DNA from: an uncultured Bacillota bacterium
GTDB taxonomy: Bacteria; Bacillota; Clostridia; Peptostreptococcales; Anaerovoracaceae
NCBI GenBank assembly: GCA_927441425.1
Contig: CAKMKG010000007.1
Coordinates: 1-64,000 of the forward strand
Reading direction: 5' to 3'
DNA: 64,000 nucleotides
In this document: one piece after another, positions 27,244 to 37,013 of the stretch
How the letters are laid out: every line of letters begins with the position of its first letter
Numbering within the stretch: position 1 is the first letter of the stretch
Notes under the pieces: model-generated
Databases searched by the model: none
Told to the model about the DNA's origin: nothing
The model's input: only the letters and a program-made list of their open reading frames with translations
Made by a program: the position numbers and the translations under genes

Positions 27244-28215
27244 ATGAAACTATTAGAGGTAGAAAATCTGAATACCTATTTTAATACTTCCAAGGGACAG
27301 CTCAAGGCGGTCAATGGAGTGAGCTTTGATCTGGAATATGGTGAAGCATTGGGAATGGTAGGGGAATCCGGATGCGGAAAAACCACCTGTGCCCTTTCCA
27401 TCGCAAAACTGCTGCCCAAGGAGGGAGAAATCACAGGAGGCCGGATTCTTCTGGAAGGTGTTGATCTTGCATCGATGCCAGAGTCAGAGATCCGGAAAAA
27501 GAGATGGAAGGATGTTTCCGTCATTTTTCAGGGCGCCATGAATGCGCTGAATCCGGTGATGAAGGTAGGGGATCAGATTTCGGAAGCAATCGTCCTTCAC
27601 GAAAAGGGTAGCAAGGAAGCGGCAAAGAGACGAACTGGGGAGATCCTGGAACTGGTTGAGATTCCGGCAGCCCGTGGGAGCAATTATCCCCATGAATTCA
27701 GCGGAGGGATGAAGCAGAGAGCAATGATCGCCATGGCGCTGGCCTGCAATCCGAAGATCGTCATCGGAGATGAACCGACCACGGCCCTGGACGTCATGGT
27801 TCAGGCACAGATTTTAAATCTGCTGGAAAAGATACGAAAAGAATTCAAGATGGGCTTTATCCTCATTACCCACGATCTATCCATTTTAGGAGAGACTTGT
27901 GATAAAATTGCAGTGATGTATGCGGGAAAAATTGTGGAGCTGGGAACGGTGGAGGATATCTTTGAGAGGACCGCCCATCCTTATACCCAAAGGCTCATTG
28001 CCTGTTTCCCAAATATCCGGGGTGAAAAGCGCATACCGGAAGGAATTTCCGGATCACCTCCCAACATGCTGGCACTGGCACCGGGATGCAGCTTTGCACC
28101 AAGGTGTGACAGAAAGCAGGCTTGCTGCGAGACACTGGAGCCGGTAGGGAAACAAATCGGAGAGAAGCACTTTGCGGCCTGCCATTTTGCACTGGGAGGT
28201 GGAGCGATTGAGTAA
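27244..28215 (+). CDS. Peptide ABC transporter ATPase, DppD/OppD type
   Basis: A 323-residue ATPase with Walker A GESGCGKTT, the signature FSGGMKQRAMIAMAL, Walker B VIGDEPTTALD and the switch His (ITHDLS). The C-terminal oligopeptide-transporter extension holds a CSFAPRCDRKQAC cluster typical of this subfamily. It ends 8 bases inside the next ATPase gene. Confidence 0.94.
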   Translation: MKLLEVENLNTYFNTSKGQLKAVNGVSFDLEYGEALGMVGESGCGKTTCALSIAKLLPKEGEITGGRILLEGVDLASMPESEIRKKRWKDVSVIFQGAMNALNPVMKVGDQISEAIVLHEKGSKEAAKRRTGEILELVEIPAARGSNYPHEFSGGMKQRAMIAMALACNPKIVIGDEPTTALDVMVQAQILNLLEKIRKEFKMGFILITHDLSILGETCDKIAVMYAGKIVELGTVEDIFERTAHPYTQRLIACFPNIRGEKRIPEGISGSPPNMLALAPGCSFAPRCDRKQACCETLEPVGKQIGEKHFAACHFALGGGAIE

Positions 28216-29215
28216 CGAAAATGGTTCGAAAGATAACATTGTCAGAATCGAAGGCCTGAAGGTCTATTATGATTTGAAGGAAAGCTTTTCATCGAGCCTG
28301 ATCTCCCAAAAGAAGAGACGAGTTAAGGCTGTGGATGATCTTTCCCTGTCCATCGGCGCAGGAGAGATCCTGTCGCTGGTAGGCGAAAGCGGAAGCGGCA
28401 AGACCACCACCGGAAAGGCCATTCTCCAGCTTACAAAGGTGACGGAGGGGGAGATTTTTTTCCGTGAGGAACGAATCGACCCGAAGAATAAAGTGTTTAT
28501 GAAAGCTTTCCGGCAGAAAGCCCAGATGATCTTTCAGGACCCCTATCAGGCATTAAATCCCAGAGATTTTGTCCTCGATATCATCGCAGAGCCCCTTGAT
28601 GTCAATCAACTTGCCTCCTCGGCGAAGGAGCGGGAGGACCGGGTAATCCTTGCGCTGGAACAGGCAGGACTGTCACCGGGCCGGGATTATTTATACCGCT
28701 ATCCCCACGAATTGAGTGGAGGGCAAAGGCAGAGAATTGTCATCGCAGGAGCGATGATTATGAACCCTGACTTTATTGTAGCCGATGAACCGATTTCAAT
28801 GCTGGATGCATCGATTCGTACCGGAATTTTAAGGCTGATGATGCAGATCAGAGAGGATAGAGAGCTTGCCTATTTATTCATCACCCATGATCTTTCTCTG
28901 GCATGGCTCATCTCCGACCGGATCGCAATTCTGTATCTAGGGAGTCTTCTGGAACTGGGGAAAGCGGACGATATCATGAAAAGAGGACTTCATCCCTACA
29001 CAAAAGCGTTAACCAAGATCATGCCGATGCCCGGGGTCAATCGCGGGAGGGAACGAATCACCCTGCCCGGAGAAATTCCTTCGGCCACTGAGGAAATCGT
29101 CGGGTGTAAATTCAGAGGGCGCTGTGAAAAGGCCATAGCCATATGCGCTGAACAGCGACCAGCCCTTGCCGAGGTAAGCGCGGGGCATTTTGTGGCATGT
29201 CATCTATGCAAGTAA
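28208..29215 (+). CDS. Peptide ABC transporter ATPase, DppF/OppF type
   Basis: A 335-residue ATPase with Walker A GESGSGKTT, signature LSGGQRQRIVIAGAM and Walker B VADEPISMLD. The usual TSALD is replaced by SMLDASI, a common variant in this subfamily. The C-terminus carries the CKFRGRCEKAIAIC cluster. The start is TTG 28208 after GGGAGGTGGAG, overlapping the dppD-type gene by 8 bases. Confidence 0.93.
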   Translation: MSNENGSKDNIVRIEGLKVYYDLKESFSSSLISQKKRRVKAVDDLSLSIGAGEILSLVGESGSGKTTTGKAILQLTKVTEGEIFFREERIDPKNKVFMKAFRQKAQMIFQDPYQALNPRDFVLDIIAEPLDVNQLASSAKEREDRVILALEQAGLSPGRDYLYRYPHELSGGQRQRIVIAGAMIMNPDFIVADEPISMLDASIRTGILRLMMQIREDRELAYLFITHDLSLAWLISDRIAILYLGSLLELGKADDIMKRGLHPYTKALTKIMPMPGVNRGRERITLPGEIPSATEEIVGCKFRGRCEKAIAICAEQRPALAEVSAGHFVACHLCK

Positions 29216-29246
29216 GATGCAAATAATAATTGAAGGCGGAAAATAT

Positions 29247-30449
29247 ATGGAGAAGACAATTGATCGAAATGAGCTTTGGCAGCTTGCGTCTGCGCTGGTG
29301 AAGATACCGAGCTGTCCTTCCTTGAACGGCAGTGAAAAGGCAATGGCAGAATATATCTATCGCATCTTCCAGGAGGAGGGCATTCAGGCCGAGCTGGTTG
29401 AAGTCTGCGGGGGAAGGCCGAATGTGTATGCCGTACTAAAAGGAAGCGGCGGTGGAAAATCGCTGATGCTCACCGGACATCTTGATACCGTGCCCGCCTA
29501 TGGTATGGAAAATCCCTTGAGCGGTGAAATGAAAGACGGAAGACTGTATGGTCGTGGTGCCTGTGATATGAAGGGCCCTCTGGCGGCAATGATCGGAACT
29601 ATGCTTTCTGTCAAGAGGGATTGCATTCAACTGAAGGGGGATTTATACTTTACTGGAGTGATCGACGAAGAGGAAACCGGCAGAGGGACGGAGGCACTGG
29701 TGAAAAACGGGCCATACACTGACGGGGCTATCATAGGCGAGCCCACCGCTCTGAGAATAGGAGCGGGTAATAAAGGATTAGAGTGGATGGAAATCCGGGT
29801 CAAAGGGAAAACGGTTCACGGCGGGGCAATGGAAAAAGGAATCAATGCGATCTCCAAGGCGGCAAAACTCATCTCCAGACTGGAGACCTCCTATATCCCG
29901 AAGCTGGAAGAGAAGCGGCATCCGCTTCTCGGTGCACCAACATTGAATTTCGGTACCATTGCGGGAGGGGACCAGCCCAGCAGTGTTCCTGGTCAATGCA
30001 TCATCCGAGTGGATCGGCGCTGGGTACCGGAGGAAACCTTGGAGGAGGTTTATCAGGGATTGCAGGAGATCATTGATGAACTGAAGCGGGAAGACCCGCA
30101 GTTTGATGCGGAGCTCAGAGATCTGTTCGAAAAGGACGATCTTCTGATCCACCGTCCCTTCTTTACCGATGAGGCGGATCCACTGATCGTTTCCGCAAGG
30201 AATGGGATGAGCAGGTTGGAGCAGGAGTCGGGACTGCCTACAGGGAGCTTTCAAAAGGAGCTCACAGTTTTCCCGGCCTGGTCAGATGCGGGATTTATCA
30301 GCAATGAGACAAAGGCAAGCTGTATCATTCTGGGTCCCGGAGATTTGGCGTTGGCCCATACCATGGAAGAATCCATTGCCTTGGAGGAAATCCATAGGGC
30401 GGCCTGCCTGTATAAAAATATAGTGATGGAGTACTGCGGTGTTGAATAG
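29247..30449 (+). CDS. M20 family deacylase/peptidase, ArgE/DapE-like
   Basis: A 400-residue metal-dependent amidohydrolase. Metal-binding and catalytic motifs are intact: LTGHLDTVPA, GRGACDMKGPLAAM and IDEEETGRGT, with a lid/dimerisation domain around 180-290. The start is ATG 29247 behind AAGGCGGA. It follows the importer operon by 31 bases and probably processes an imported peptide or acylated amino acid. Confidence 0.9.
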   Translation: MEKTIDRNELWQLASALVKIPSCPSLNGSEKAMAEYIYRIFQEEGIQAELVEVCGGRPNVYAVLKGSGGGKSLMLTGHLDTVPAYGMENPLSGEMKDGRLYGRGACDMKGPLAAMIGTMLSVKRDCIQLKGDLYFTGVIDEEETGRGTEALVKNGPYTDGAIIGEPTALRIGAGNKGLEWMEIRVKGKTVHGGAMEKGINAISKAAKLISRLETSYIPKLEEKRHPLLGAPTLNFGTIAGGDQPSSVPGQCIIRVDRRWVPEETLEEVYQGLQEIIDELKREDPQFDAELRDLFEKDDLLIHRPFFTDEADPLIVSARNGMSRLEQESGLPTGSFQKELTVFPAWSDAGFISNETKASCIILGPGDLALAHTMEESIALEEIHRAACLYKNIVMEYCGVE

Positions 30450-31791
30450 TAACGTGATTGGTATGGAAAAGATAAAAGCTTATATCAGAAAACAGGAAGC
30501 AGCTGTTTTAGCGGATCTGCAAAAGCTGATCTCCTTCAAAACGATTTCAGGTGAAAAACAGGAAATGGAAGCCTGCCTAAACTGGTTCCTGCACCGAGCG
30601 GAAGAGATGGGCTTTCAAGTCTTGAAAACCACCACCAATGACGTGGGTATCGTGGAAGCCGGACAGGGGGAGGAAACACTGGGCATCCTGGTGCACCTGG
30701 ACGTCGTGGATATCGGAGATCCTTGTAAGTGGAGATTTCCGCCCTTTGAAGGAACCATTGCCGAGGGCAGCATATGGGGAAGAGGGACCTTGGATGATAA
30801 GGGTGCGGCGATCATAAGCCTTTATGCAATGAAAGCATTGCTGGAGCTTGGAATCAATTTTCACAAAAAAATCCGGCTCATCGTCGGAACCAGCGAGGAA
30901 GAAGAATGGACAGATATTGAGAACTTCAAGAAGGAATTCCCCTGCCCTGATTACGGCTTCAGCCCGGACGGAGACTTCCCGATCTACAATATTGAAAATG
31001 GATACACCGATGTGGTGCTGGAGTTTGCGGAGAGTGAGAATATCAATCGATGCGGGTGCTTTGAAGTGGATTCCGGAAAGGATGCCAATACCATTCCTTC
31101 CAAGGCAGTGTTAACACTAAATAATTGCCAGTACCTATTTGAGGGAGTATCTGCCCATAGCTCCACACCGGAGCTTGGTGTCAATTCCATTGAAACGTTG
31201 TGCGCCTCCGGCCTACTCAACCCGGGTAAGGGGGAGGCCTATGATTTTCACTTCTCAAGATTCATTAACGAAATTTTAGCCGGAGATATTTATGGAGGAA
31301 AGCTTCACATGGATGAGGAAGAAGGGTGCTGGGAGGGACAGGAACTGGCAAAAACCACGTTTGCGCCAACTGTTCTGAAGCAGCAAGGCGACAAGGTTCT
31401 TCTCAACATCAATATCCGCCAGAATGCAAATATGAAAAGAAGAGAGATTGAAAAAGTATTTGATGCATACCGCGAACACTATCATTATCATTATAAAATC
31501 GTCCAGTATCTGGAACCCATGATGGTGAGCCGGGACCAGAAGCCCTTTTCCATCATGGCGGAAACCTATGAGGATTGGGGACGCTCCAACCGCTTTCTGG
31601 CTGCCGGAGGAACAAGCTATGCAAAATCTATGAAAAACTTCGTCTCCTGGGGGCCTTGTTTTCCCGAGGAACTATCCTGCGCCCATCAGGAAAATGAAAG
31701 AATCGGCATCGATGCTTTATTTGAAGCAATGGGGATCTATACGGATTATTTATGCAGGATCGCGGCTGAAAAGGAAAGGTTGTTAAAATGA
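30439..31791 (+). CDS. M20 family dipeptidase, PepV-like
   Basis: A 450-residue metallopeptidase. Motifs: LVHLDVVDIGD, WRFPPFEGTIAEGSIWGRGTLDDKGAA, and GTSEEEEWTDI. This long WGRG-DDKG form is the PepV/Sapep group, which splits dipeptides inside the cell. GTG 30439 (GGAG 7 bases upstream) is the likely start and overlaps the previous gene by 11 bases; ATG 30463 is an alternative. It ends in an ATGA overlap with an IclR regulator. Confidence 0.9.
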   Translation: MLNSNVIGMEKIKAYIRKQEAAVLADLQKLISFKTISGEKQEMEACLNWFLHRAEEMGFQVLKTTTNDVGIVEAGQGEETLGILVHLDVVDIGDPCKWRFPPFEGTIAEGSIWGRGTLDDKGAAIISLYAMKALLELGINFHKKIRLIVGTSEEEEWTDIENFKKEFPCPDYGFSPDGDFPIYNIENGYTDVVLEFAESENINRCGCFEVDSGKDANTIPSKAVLTLNNCQYLFEGVSAHSSTPELGVNSIETLCASGLLNPGKGEAYDFHFSRFINEILAGDIYGGKLHMDEEEGCWEGQELAKTTFAPTVLKQQGDKVLLNINIRQNANMKRREIEKVFDAYREHYHYHYKIVQYLEPMMVSRDQKPFSIMAETYEDWGRSNRFLAAGGTSYAKSMKNFVSWGPCFPEELSCAHQENERIGIDALFEAMGIYTDYLCRIAAEKERLLK

Positions 31792-32555
31792 CGATGAAAT
31801 CAGAAGAAACGATGACAAGTCTCGAAAAAGCATTGTATTTGCTTTTTCTTTTCGGACAGGATCCTTTTGTGTATACCATCCCTCAGCTTGCAGAGAAAAC
31901 AGGGCTCAACAGAACGACCATCTATCGAAATATTGTAACCCTGGAAGAAAACGACCTGCTGATGAAGAATGAAAGGGACAAGAGCTATCGGCTGGGACCC
32001 ATGGCCTATCATCTTGGGGCGATCTATCTGGAGAATGCAAACTATAAAGAAAACCTTCTGATGATCCTTGAGCGCATCGCCATGGAGTCGAAGGAGTCTG
32101 TGGGGCTAGCACGCAGGGAAGGAAACCGGGTGGTGTCAATTTATTCTGTAGAAATCCATCAGCCGGTCAAGATGAACGACAAGCCGGGGGTGTTTTACCC
32201 TATGAACAGGGGGACCTACGGGAAATGTCTCATGGCCTATCATGATCCGAAGCTGGTGGGAAGATTGATCGATCAGGAACAACCTTTTGAAAAGGTCTGC
32301 AAAAATACGATCACGGAAAAGGCGGAGTTGATGGAGGAATACCGAAAAATTAGGGAAAACGGCTATGTGGTCAGCATCGAGGAGACCTTCCCATTGATTA
32401 TCGGCATCGGAATCCCGCTTACCGGAAGCACGGGAGATGTGAAAAATGTGGTTTCCATATCCTTTTTTAAGGAGGAGAATTATCTGGAGAAGATGGAAAC
32501 GCTGAAAGATCTTCTCTTCCGTTATAAAAAAGAACTGGAGAAGTTCATCGTATGA
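31788..32555 (+). CDS. IclR-family transcriptional regulator
   Basis: A 255-residue regulator with an N-terminal winged helix (about 8-70; IPQLAEKTGLNRTTIYRNIVTLEENDLL) and the IclR ligand-binding domain (MNRGTYGKCLMAY, IRENGYVVSIEE, GIGIPLTGSTG). Its start overlaps the stop of the PepV-like gene, so it is probably the local regulator of the peptide-use locus. Confidence 0.9.
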   Translation: MTMKSEETMTSLEKALYLLFLFGQDPFVYTIPQLAEKTGLNRTTIYRNIVTLEENDLLMKNERDKSYRLGPMAYHLGAIYLENANYKENLLMILERIAMESKESVGLARREGNRVVSIYSVEIHQPVKMNDKPGVFYPMNRGTYGKCLMAYHDPKLVGRLIDQEQPFEKVCKNTITEKAELMEEYRKIRENGYVVSIEETFPLIIGIGIPLTGSTGDVKNVVSISFFKEENYLEKMETLKDLLFRYKKELEKFIV

Positions 32556-32582
32556 CGGTACAATGGAGGCGGAGGTGAAATC

Positions 32583-33254
32583 ATGGAAAAAAACGATCGG
32601 GAGCTTTTGCCGGAGCTGCTGCCCTTTTGGGGGAAACTGAAGGAACCGGAAAAGAAACAGATTTTTGATCATACCATTTTGAATACGTACCAAAACGGGC
32701 AGAAAATCCATGGCGGATATGAGGACTGCACAGGGGTTATCGCTGTGAAATCAGGAAGGCTGCGGGTGTATCTGTTGTCGGAAGAGGGTAAAGAGGTCAC
32801 TCTGTTCCGGCTTTTAGACCAGGATGTCTGTCTACTCTCTGCTTCTTGCATTATGCGGAACATTTCCTTTGATATTTATGTGGATGCAGAGGGGCCGACA
32901 GAATTATTCGTCGTCAATGCCGCTGTATATGATAAGTTGGCAAAGGAGAATCCTGCAGTAGGCAACTTTATGACCGAGCTGATCTCCATGAGATTTTCTG
33001 AAGCCATGTGGGTCATGGAGCAAATCCTGTTTATGAAATTGGACAAAAGGCTTGCGATGTTCCTGCTTGAGGAGGCGAATCTGGAGAACGGGGATACGAT
33101 CACCTTGACCCATGAACAGATCGCAGGGCATCTGGGGAGTGCCAGGGAAGTGATTTCCAGAATGCTGAAATACTTTTCCAATGAGGAAATTCTCAGTGTA
33201 TCCCGTAAGGGGATCAAGATTCTGGACCGAAAAAGACTGACAGAATTCGTTTGA
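32583..33254 (+). CDS. Crp/Fnr-family transcriptional regulator
   Basis: A 223-residue regulator. The cyclic-nucleotide-like beta barrel spans about 15-125 and the winged helix about 150-222 (THEQIAGHLGSAREVISRMLKYF). It has a pair of cysteines near the barrel end (CLLSASCIM) but no Fnr-type N-terminal cysteine cluster. GGAGGCGGAGGTGA precedes the start. It lies 27 bases after the IclR gene. Confidence 0.9.
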   Translation: MEKNDRELLPELLPFWGKLKEPEKKQIFDHTILNTYQNGQKIHGGYEDCTGVIAVKSGRLRVYLLSEEGKEVTLFRLLDQDVCLLSASCIMRNISFDIYVDAEGPTELFVVNAAVYDKLAKENPAVGNFMTELISMRFSEAMWVMEQILFMKLDKRLAMFLLEEANLENGDTITLTHEQIAGHLGSAREVISRMLKYFSNEEILSVSRKGIKILDRKRLTEFV

Positions 33255-33280
33255 GGAATTTTAATAAAAGTACCTTGATT

Positions 33281-33317
33281 TGTTGGCTAGAAGTAAATCA
33301 TATATAGCTAGCCAACA
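33281..33317. repeat. 10-bp inverted repeat downstream of the Crp/Fnr gene
   Basis: TGTTGGCTAG and CTAGCCAACA form a perfect stem around a 17-base loop. No T-run follows directly; a separate terminator comes next. It may be a regulator site or the base of a larger structure. Confidence 0.6.
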
Positions 33318-33318
33318 T

Positions 33319-33358
33319 GTGTGAATAGGAATCTCCGATTCTGTTCACACTTTTTTTT
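33319..33358 (+). terminator. Terminator after the Crp/Fnr gene
   Basis: GTGTGAA and TTCACAC flank an inner GAATC/GATTC stem, followed by eight T residues. It separates the peptide locus from the citrate synthase gene. Confidence 0.85.
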
Positions 33359-33359
33359 A

Positions 33360-33388
33360 TTGTGACTCATTATTTTTTGTGATATACT
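33360..33388 (+). promoter_or_regulatory. Promoter of the citrate synthase gene
   Basis: TTGTGA (33360-33365), a 17-base spacer and TATACT (33383-33388), about 95 bases before the start codon. TTGTGA occurs again at the end of the spacer. Confidence 0.6.
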
Positions 33389-33482
33389 AATCCAACTTAA
33401 CATTTTCTGAGATAGGGATAGAAATAAGAGAGAGAAAAGAAATCAGCGATCACTTAAATTGAAAACTGAGAGGGGGATCCAA

Positions 33483-34868
33483 ATGTTAGAGAGCAAATTC
33501 AACACCTTGGATAGCAAGTATTCGAAGATAACGCCGGAGATTATGGAGCTGACAGAATTATGTCTAAAAAATAGCAAGATCGATGCAGAGCTTTACACAA
33601 AATATAAGGTTAACAGGGGACTCAGAGACTTAAATGGCAACGGTGTATTGACCGGTCTGACCGAGATATCCGAAATTCAGGCTTTTGATAATGTGGATGG
33701 AGAAAAGGTGCCCTGCGAAGGAAAACTGTTTTATCGGGGGATTGACATTGAAACCTTTGTGGATGGCTTTGTCAAAGAAAAACGGTTTGGCTTCGAGGAA
33801 GCAACCTATTTACTAATTTTTGGGAACCTTCCAACAAGAAAGCAGCTTGCGGATTTTTCGGATCTGCTGGCCCAGTACCGGTCTCTGCCCACCAGCTTTG
33901 CAAGAGATATCATCATGAAGTCGCCAACTTCTGATATGATGAATACATTGGCAAGAAGCGTACTGACGCTCCACGCCTATGATACAAAGGCAAATGACAT
34001 CACCATACCCAATGTGTTGAGGCAGTCCCTATTGCTAACTGCGGTCTTTCCGCTGCTGTCCGTCTACGGCTACCAGACGTACCGTCATTATTTCAGCGGT
34101 GACAGTCTCGTAATTCATACACCGAGACCGGAACTATCCACGGCGGAAAATATTCTTTACATGCTGCGAGCGAATTCAAAATATACAGAACTGGAAGCCA
34201 AAATCCTGGATCTTGCTTTGGTTCTTCACGCGGAACATGGGGGAGGAAATAATTCCACCTTTACAACCCATGTGGTTTCATCCTCAGGTACAGACACCTA
34301 TTCCGTCGTTGCTGCATCTCTGGGATCATTGAAAGGACCAAAACACGGCGGGGCCAACATTAAAGTTGTGCAAATGTTTGAGGATATGAAGAAAAATGTA
34401 TCCGACTGGACAAGCGAAGAGCAGATTACCGCTTACTTGAGAGATTTGCTTCATAAGAAAGCCTTCGATCAGGCGGGACTTATCTATGGGATGGGACACG
34501 CTGTCTATTCCCTTTCCGATCCAAGAGCGAATATTTTCAAAAAATTCGTAGAAAGCTTATCGGAAGAAAAGGGAAGAATGGAAGAGTTTAAAATGTATGC
34601 CATGGTAGAGCGTCTTGCGGCGGAAGTAATCACGGAAGAGCGTAAAATCTATAAAGGCGTCAGTGCAAACATCGATTTTTACAGTGGTTTTGTTTACAGT
34701 ATGCTGGATCTTCCCCTCGAGCTTTATACACCGATTTTTGCTATCGCAAGAATTTCCGGCTGGAGTGCGCACCGCATCGAAGAATTAATCAATGCGGGAA
34801 AAATCATTCGGCCAGCCTATAAGAGTGTTGCGGCAAAAAGAGAGTATGTTTCTATAGAGGAACGGTAA
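33483..34868 (+). CDS. Citrate synthase (Si-type family, citrate/2-methylcitrate synthase)
   Basis: A 461-residue protein that condenses acetyl-CoA with oxaloacetate, or propionyl-CoA in the methylcitrate variant. Catalytic stretches are present: LHAEHGGGNNS, GPKHGGAN, GMGHAVYSLSDPRA and the Asp in VSANIDFYSG. It has the longer N-terminus of many clostridial Si-type enzymes. ATG 33483 follows GAGGGGG; the track start at 33459 (TTG) is less likely. It ends one base from a convergent gene, with no terminator between. Confidence 0.92.
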   Translation: MLESKFNTLDSKYSKITPEIMELTELCLKNSKIDAELYTKYKVNRGLRDLNGNGVLTGLTEISEIQAFDNVDGEKVPCEGKLFYRGIDIETFVDGFVKEKRFGFEEATYLLIFGNLPTRKQLADFSDLLAQYRSLPTSFARDIIMKSPTSDMMNTLARSVLTLHAYDTKANDITIPNVLRQSLLLTAVFPLLSVYGYQTYRHYFSGDSLVIHTPRPELSTAENILYMLRANSKYTELEAKILDLALVLHAEHGGGNNSTFTTHVVSSSGTDTYSVVAASLGSLKGPKHGGANIKVVQMFEDMKKNVSDWTSEEQITAYLRDLLHKKAFDQAGLIYGMGHAVYSLSDPRANIFKKFVESLSEEKGRMEEFKMYAMVERLAAEVITEERKIYKGVSANIDFYSGFVYSMLDLPLELYTPIFAIARISGWSAHRIEELINAGKIIRPAYKSVAAKREYVSIEER

Positions 34869-34869
34869 A

Positions 34870-35292
34870 TTATACCCGGTGCTGCCGGATGCGAAAACGA
34901 TGGATATGAAGATATCTGGTAAAAAAAGAGATGGGAATGCATAGGACGAACCATAATGCCGTAAAAGCCAGACAAATCTGGCCAAAAAAATTATAGGGAT
35001 ATCCGGAGTAATCCCATACATTCCAATCAAGCCAAAGGTTGACAACACAGCCTACGGCCAATTCTATCAACGTAATAATGAATGCTCCGACGAAGGCTTT
35101 TTGCCAAAGCGGGGCATTTTCATTCTTGGAGTTCACATAATAAAGAATGATGAAAACAAAGCCCCCTGTGACAATCATAGTCCAGTGAGTAAAGCCGCGG
35201 AACAGGGTTTCCATCAGTCCGTACCCCACTGCTCCAATCATAAATAACAGGATATATTTCTTCCATTGATTCATCTGCGCGATCTTTTCCAT
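34870..35292 (-). CDS. Membrane protein, CmpB-like (putative ABC-transporter type IV family)
   Basis: A 140-residue protein with four membrane segments. The stretch WDYSGYPYNFFGQICLAFTALW is the hallmark of the CmpB-like family (annotated in PF06541 as a putative ABC-transporter component, a role I would not rely on). It is single-gene and converges on citrate synthase. Confidence 0.8.
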   Translation of the reverse strand: MEKIAQMNQWKKYILLFMIGAVGYGLMETLFRGFTHWTMIVTGGFVFIILYYVNSKNENAPLWQKAFVGAFIITLIELAVGCVVNLWLDWNVWDYSGYPYNFFGQICLAFTALWFVLCIPISFFTRYLHIHRFRIRQHRV

Positions 35293-35504
35293 TTCATCTC
35301 CCTTTGCATGTTATATTTTGAATTTCAGTGAAAATCGGCCTCACTCACAAATTTATTATTTGCATTCCCATATTGTTTATAGCTGGAAAATAATCATCAC
35401 AGATGATAGAATAGACACAACAAGAAAAAATTAATAATTTCATTTCGATCAATTGTTTTTTATGAAGAATTTGTAAACAGAGGCAATAAGGAGGGTGAAG
35501 AAAG

Positions 35505-37013
35505 ATGAAACCATCAAGGTACAATTTCGTATTTCCTTATCAATTCAACCGGGATTATTCCGTAGTGTACAACGCATTCATGGATTCGGCAGCAATAGTA
35601 ACCGCACGGGAAGCTGAATTTATAAGGACTTGTGATCGAAGTCTGGGGATACATTATACAAAGATCGATGATTTCAAAAACAAGGGCTTTATCATCGATG
35701 CAAATCAGAACGAGCTTTCCATTTTAAAGGTAGAATATTTAAAATCCAAGTTCGATACAAAGCTGTTATCAGTTGTTATCGTTCCAACCTATCAATGCAA
35801 TCTGGACTGTGCTTGCTGCTATGAGAAGCTGAGCTATAGTATGGCTGACTATACTATTATGAATGAGCAGGTTCAGGACAGCATATACAATTGGATCAAA
35901 TCGAAGCTTCCCGGAGTTGAAACCTTGGAGATTTTCTGGCATGGAGGAGAGCCTCTCGTGGCTCTGGATGTGGTCAGACGGCTTGGCGGCATGCTGAAAC
36001 AGCTGGCGGAGGAGCATAACATTGCGTTCGTCTCGGAGATGTCGACAAACGGATATCTGTTTACCGATTCCGTAGCAAGGGAGTTGAAGGATCTGGGTAT
36101 TACTCGATATAAGATGTCGATTGACGGATGCCGGGAAAACCATGACGATCGGAAACGGCACAAGGATGGAAGTGCTACCTATGATACGATTCTGGGGAAT
36201 ATAGAGAAGAGTATCAAATATGTAGATGAGATCGACCTTCGGATTAATGTGGATAAGGAAGATCTCGGGGATGCCTATAAATTGATGAATATTTTGGAGG
36301 AAAAGGGACTCAGCGATAAAGTGATTCCTCGTCTGGGTAAGCCACGAGATTTTGCAGCGCAGAGGAACGATAAGCACTTTACGAAAGAGGAATTCGGCTG
36401 TGAAGCGGTTTATTATTCCTTGCGTCAGGGCATTGGTCCTAAGGAATTTTCGAGAAAGGACTGCTTCTGCCTCGTTAATCAACTGCACAGCATTATCGTC
36501 GACGGGCACGGAACGTTGTTCAAATGTGTTTCCGATACGGGAGACGGACAAAGCAGCGGAAAATTAAAAATTGACGGCACGATAGAGTATAATAAGAATT
36601 TTTATGCCCACGTCATCAATAATCCGCTGGAGAACGATGGATGTGAAAAATGTCCATATCTGCCGCTCTGCGTCGGGGAATGTGCTTTTGACAGAAAAGA
36701 GGGGAACCCTTGTACCTTCGGTTCCTTGACGGAACAATGCTGGGCTCAGTTTATCAATGCTTATGTTGTGAAGAGGCTGTTGAACCGCCTGAACACCAAG
36801 GGATTTTCAACTTCAGGAGATAATGGCATCAATATGGATGATTTAATAATGGGAAAATACAGTGATCAACTGAATCAATTTATCAATAATGCGCAGTCTA
36901 CTGATTATATAGATGATTTGGCCGCCTTGGCGGAGCACTATCATATCACCCTGAGTGATGAGGATGAAAAGCTGCTGCTGCAGTTGATTCGACCCACCGA
37001 GCTTGCACTATGA
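35505..37013 (+). CDS. Radical SAM/SPASM enzyme (anSME- or peptide-maturase-like)
   Basis: A 502-residue iron-sulfur enzyme. The radical-SAM cluster motif is CNLDCACC (Cys98, Cys102, Cys105). Additional cysteines in the SPASM region include DCFCLVNQ, FKCVSD and GCEKCPYLPLCVGECAF. N-terminal residues 1-85 resemble the precursor-binding region of peptide maturases. The last 60 residues are a helical tail (LNQFINNAQSTDYIDDLAAL) not expected in the core fold. No precursor peptide is visible nearby. AAGGAGGGTGA precedes the start, and the stop overlaps cobU (ATGA). Substrate unknown. Confidence 0.88.
   Translation: MKPSRYNFVFPYQFNRDYSVVYNAFMDSAAIVTAREAEFIRTCDRSLGIHYTKIDDFKNKGFIIDANQNELSILKVEYLKSKFDTKLLSVVIVPTYQCNLDCACCYEKLSYSMADYTIMNEQVQDSIYNWIKSKLPGVETLEIFWHGGEPLVALDVVRRLGGMLKQLAEEHNIAFVSEMSTNGYLFTDSVARELKDLGITRYKMSIDGCRENHDDRKRHKDGSATYDTILGNIEKSIKYVDEIDLRINVDKEDLGDAYKLMNILEEKGLSDKVIPRLGKPRDFAAQRNDKHFTKEEFGCEAVYYSLRQGIGPKEFSRKDCFCLVNQLHSIIVDGHGTLFKCVSDTGDGQSSGKLKIDGTIEYNKNFYAHVINNPLENDGCEKCPYLPLCVGECAFDRKEGNPCTFGSLTEQCWAQFINAYVVKRLLNRLNTKGFSTSGDNGINMDDLIMGKYSDQLNQFINNAQSTDYIDDLAALAEHYHITLSDEDEKLLLQLIRPTELAL

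Noticed and set aside
35293-35504. Cobalamin riboswitch or RiPP precursor gene before the radical-SAM/cob genes
   Set aside because: No B12-box-like core is seen, and the only short ORFs in the gap (for example MKNL) are too short to be precursors.
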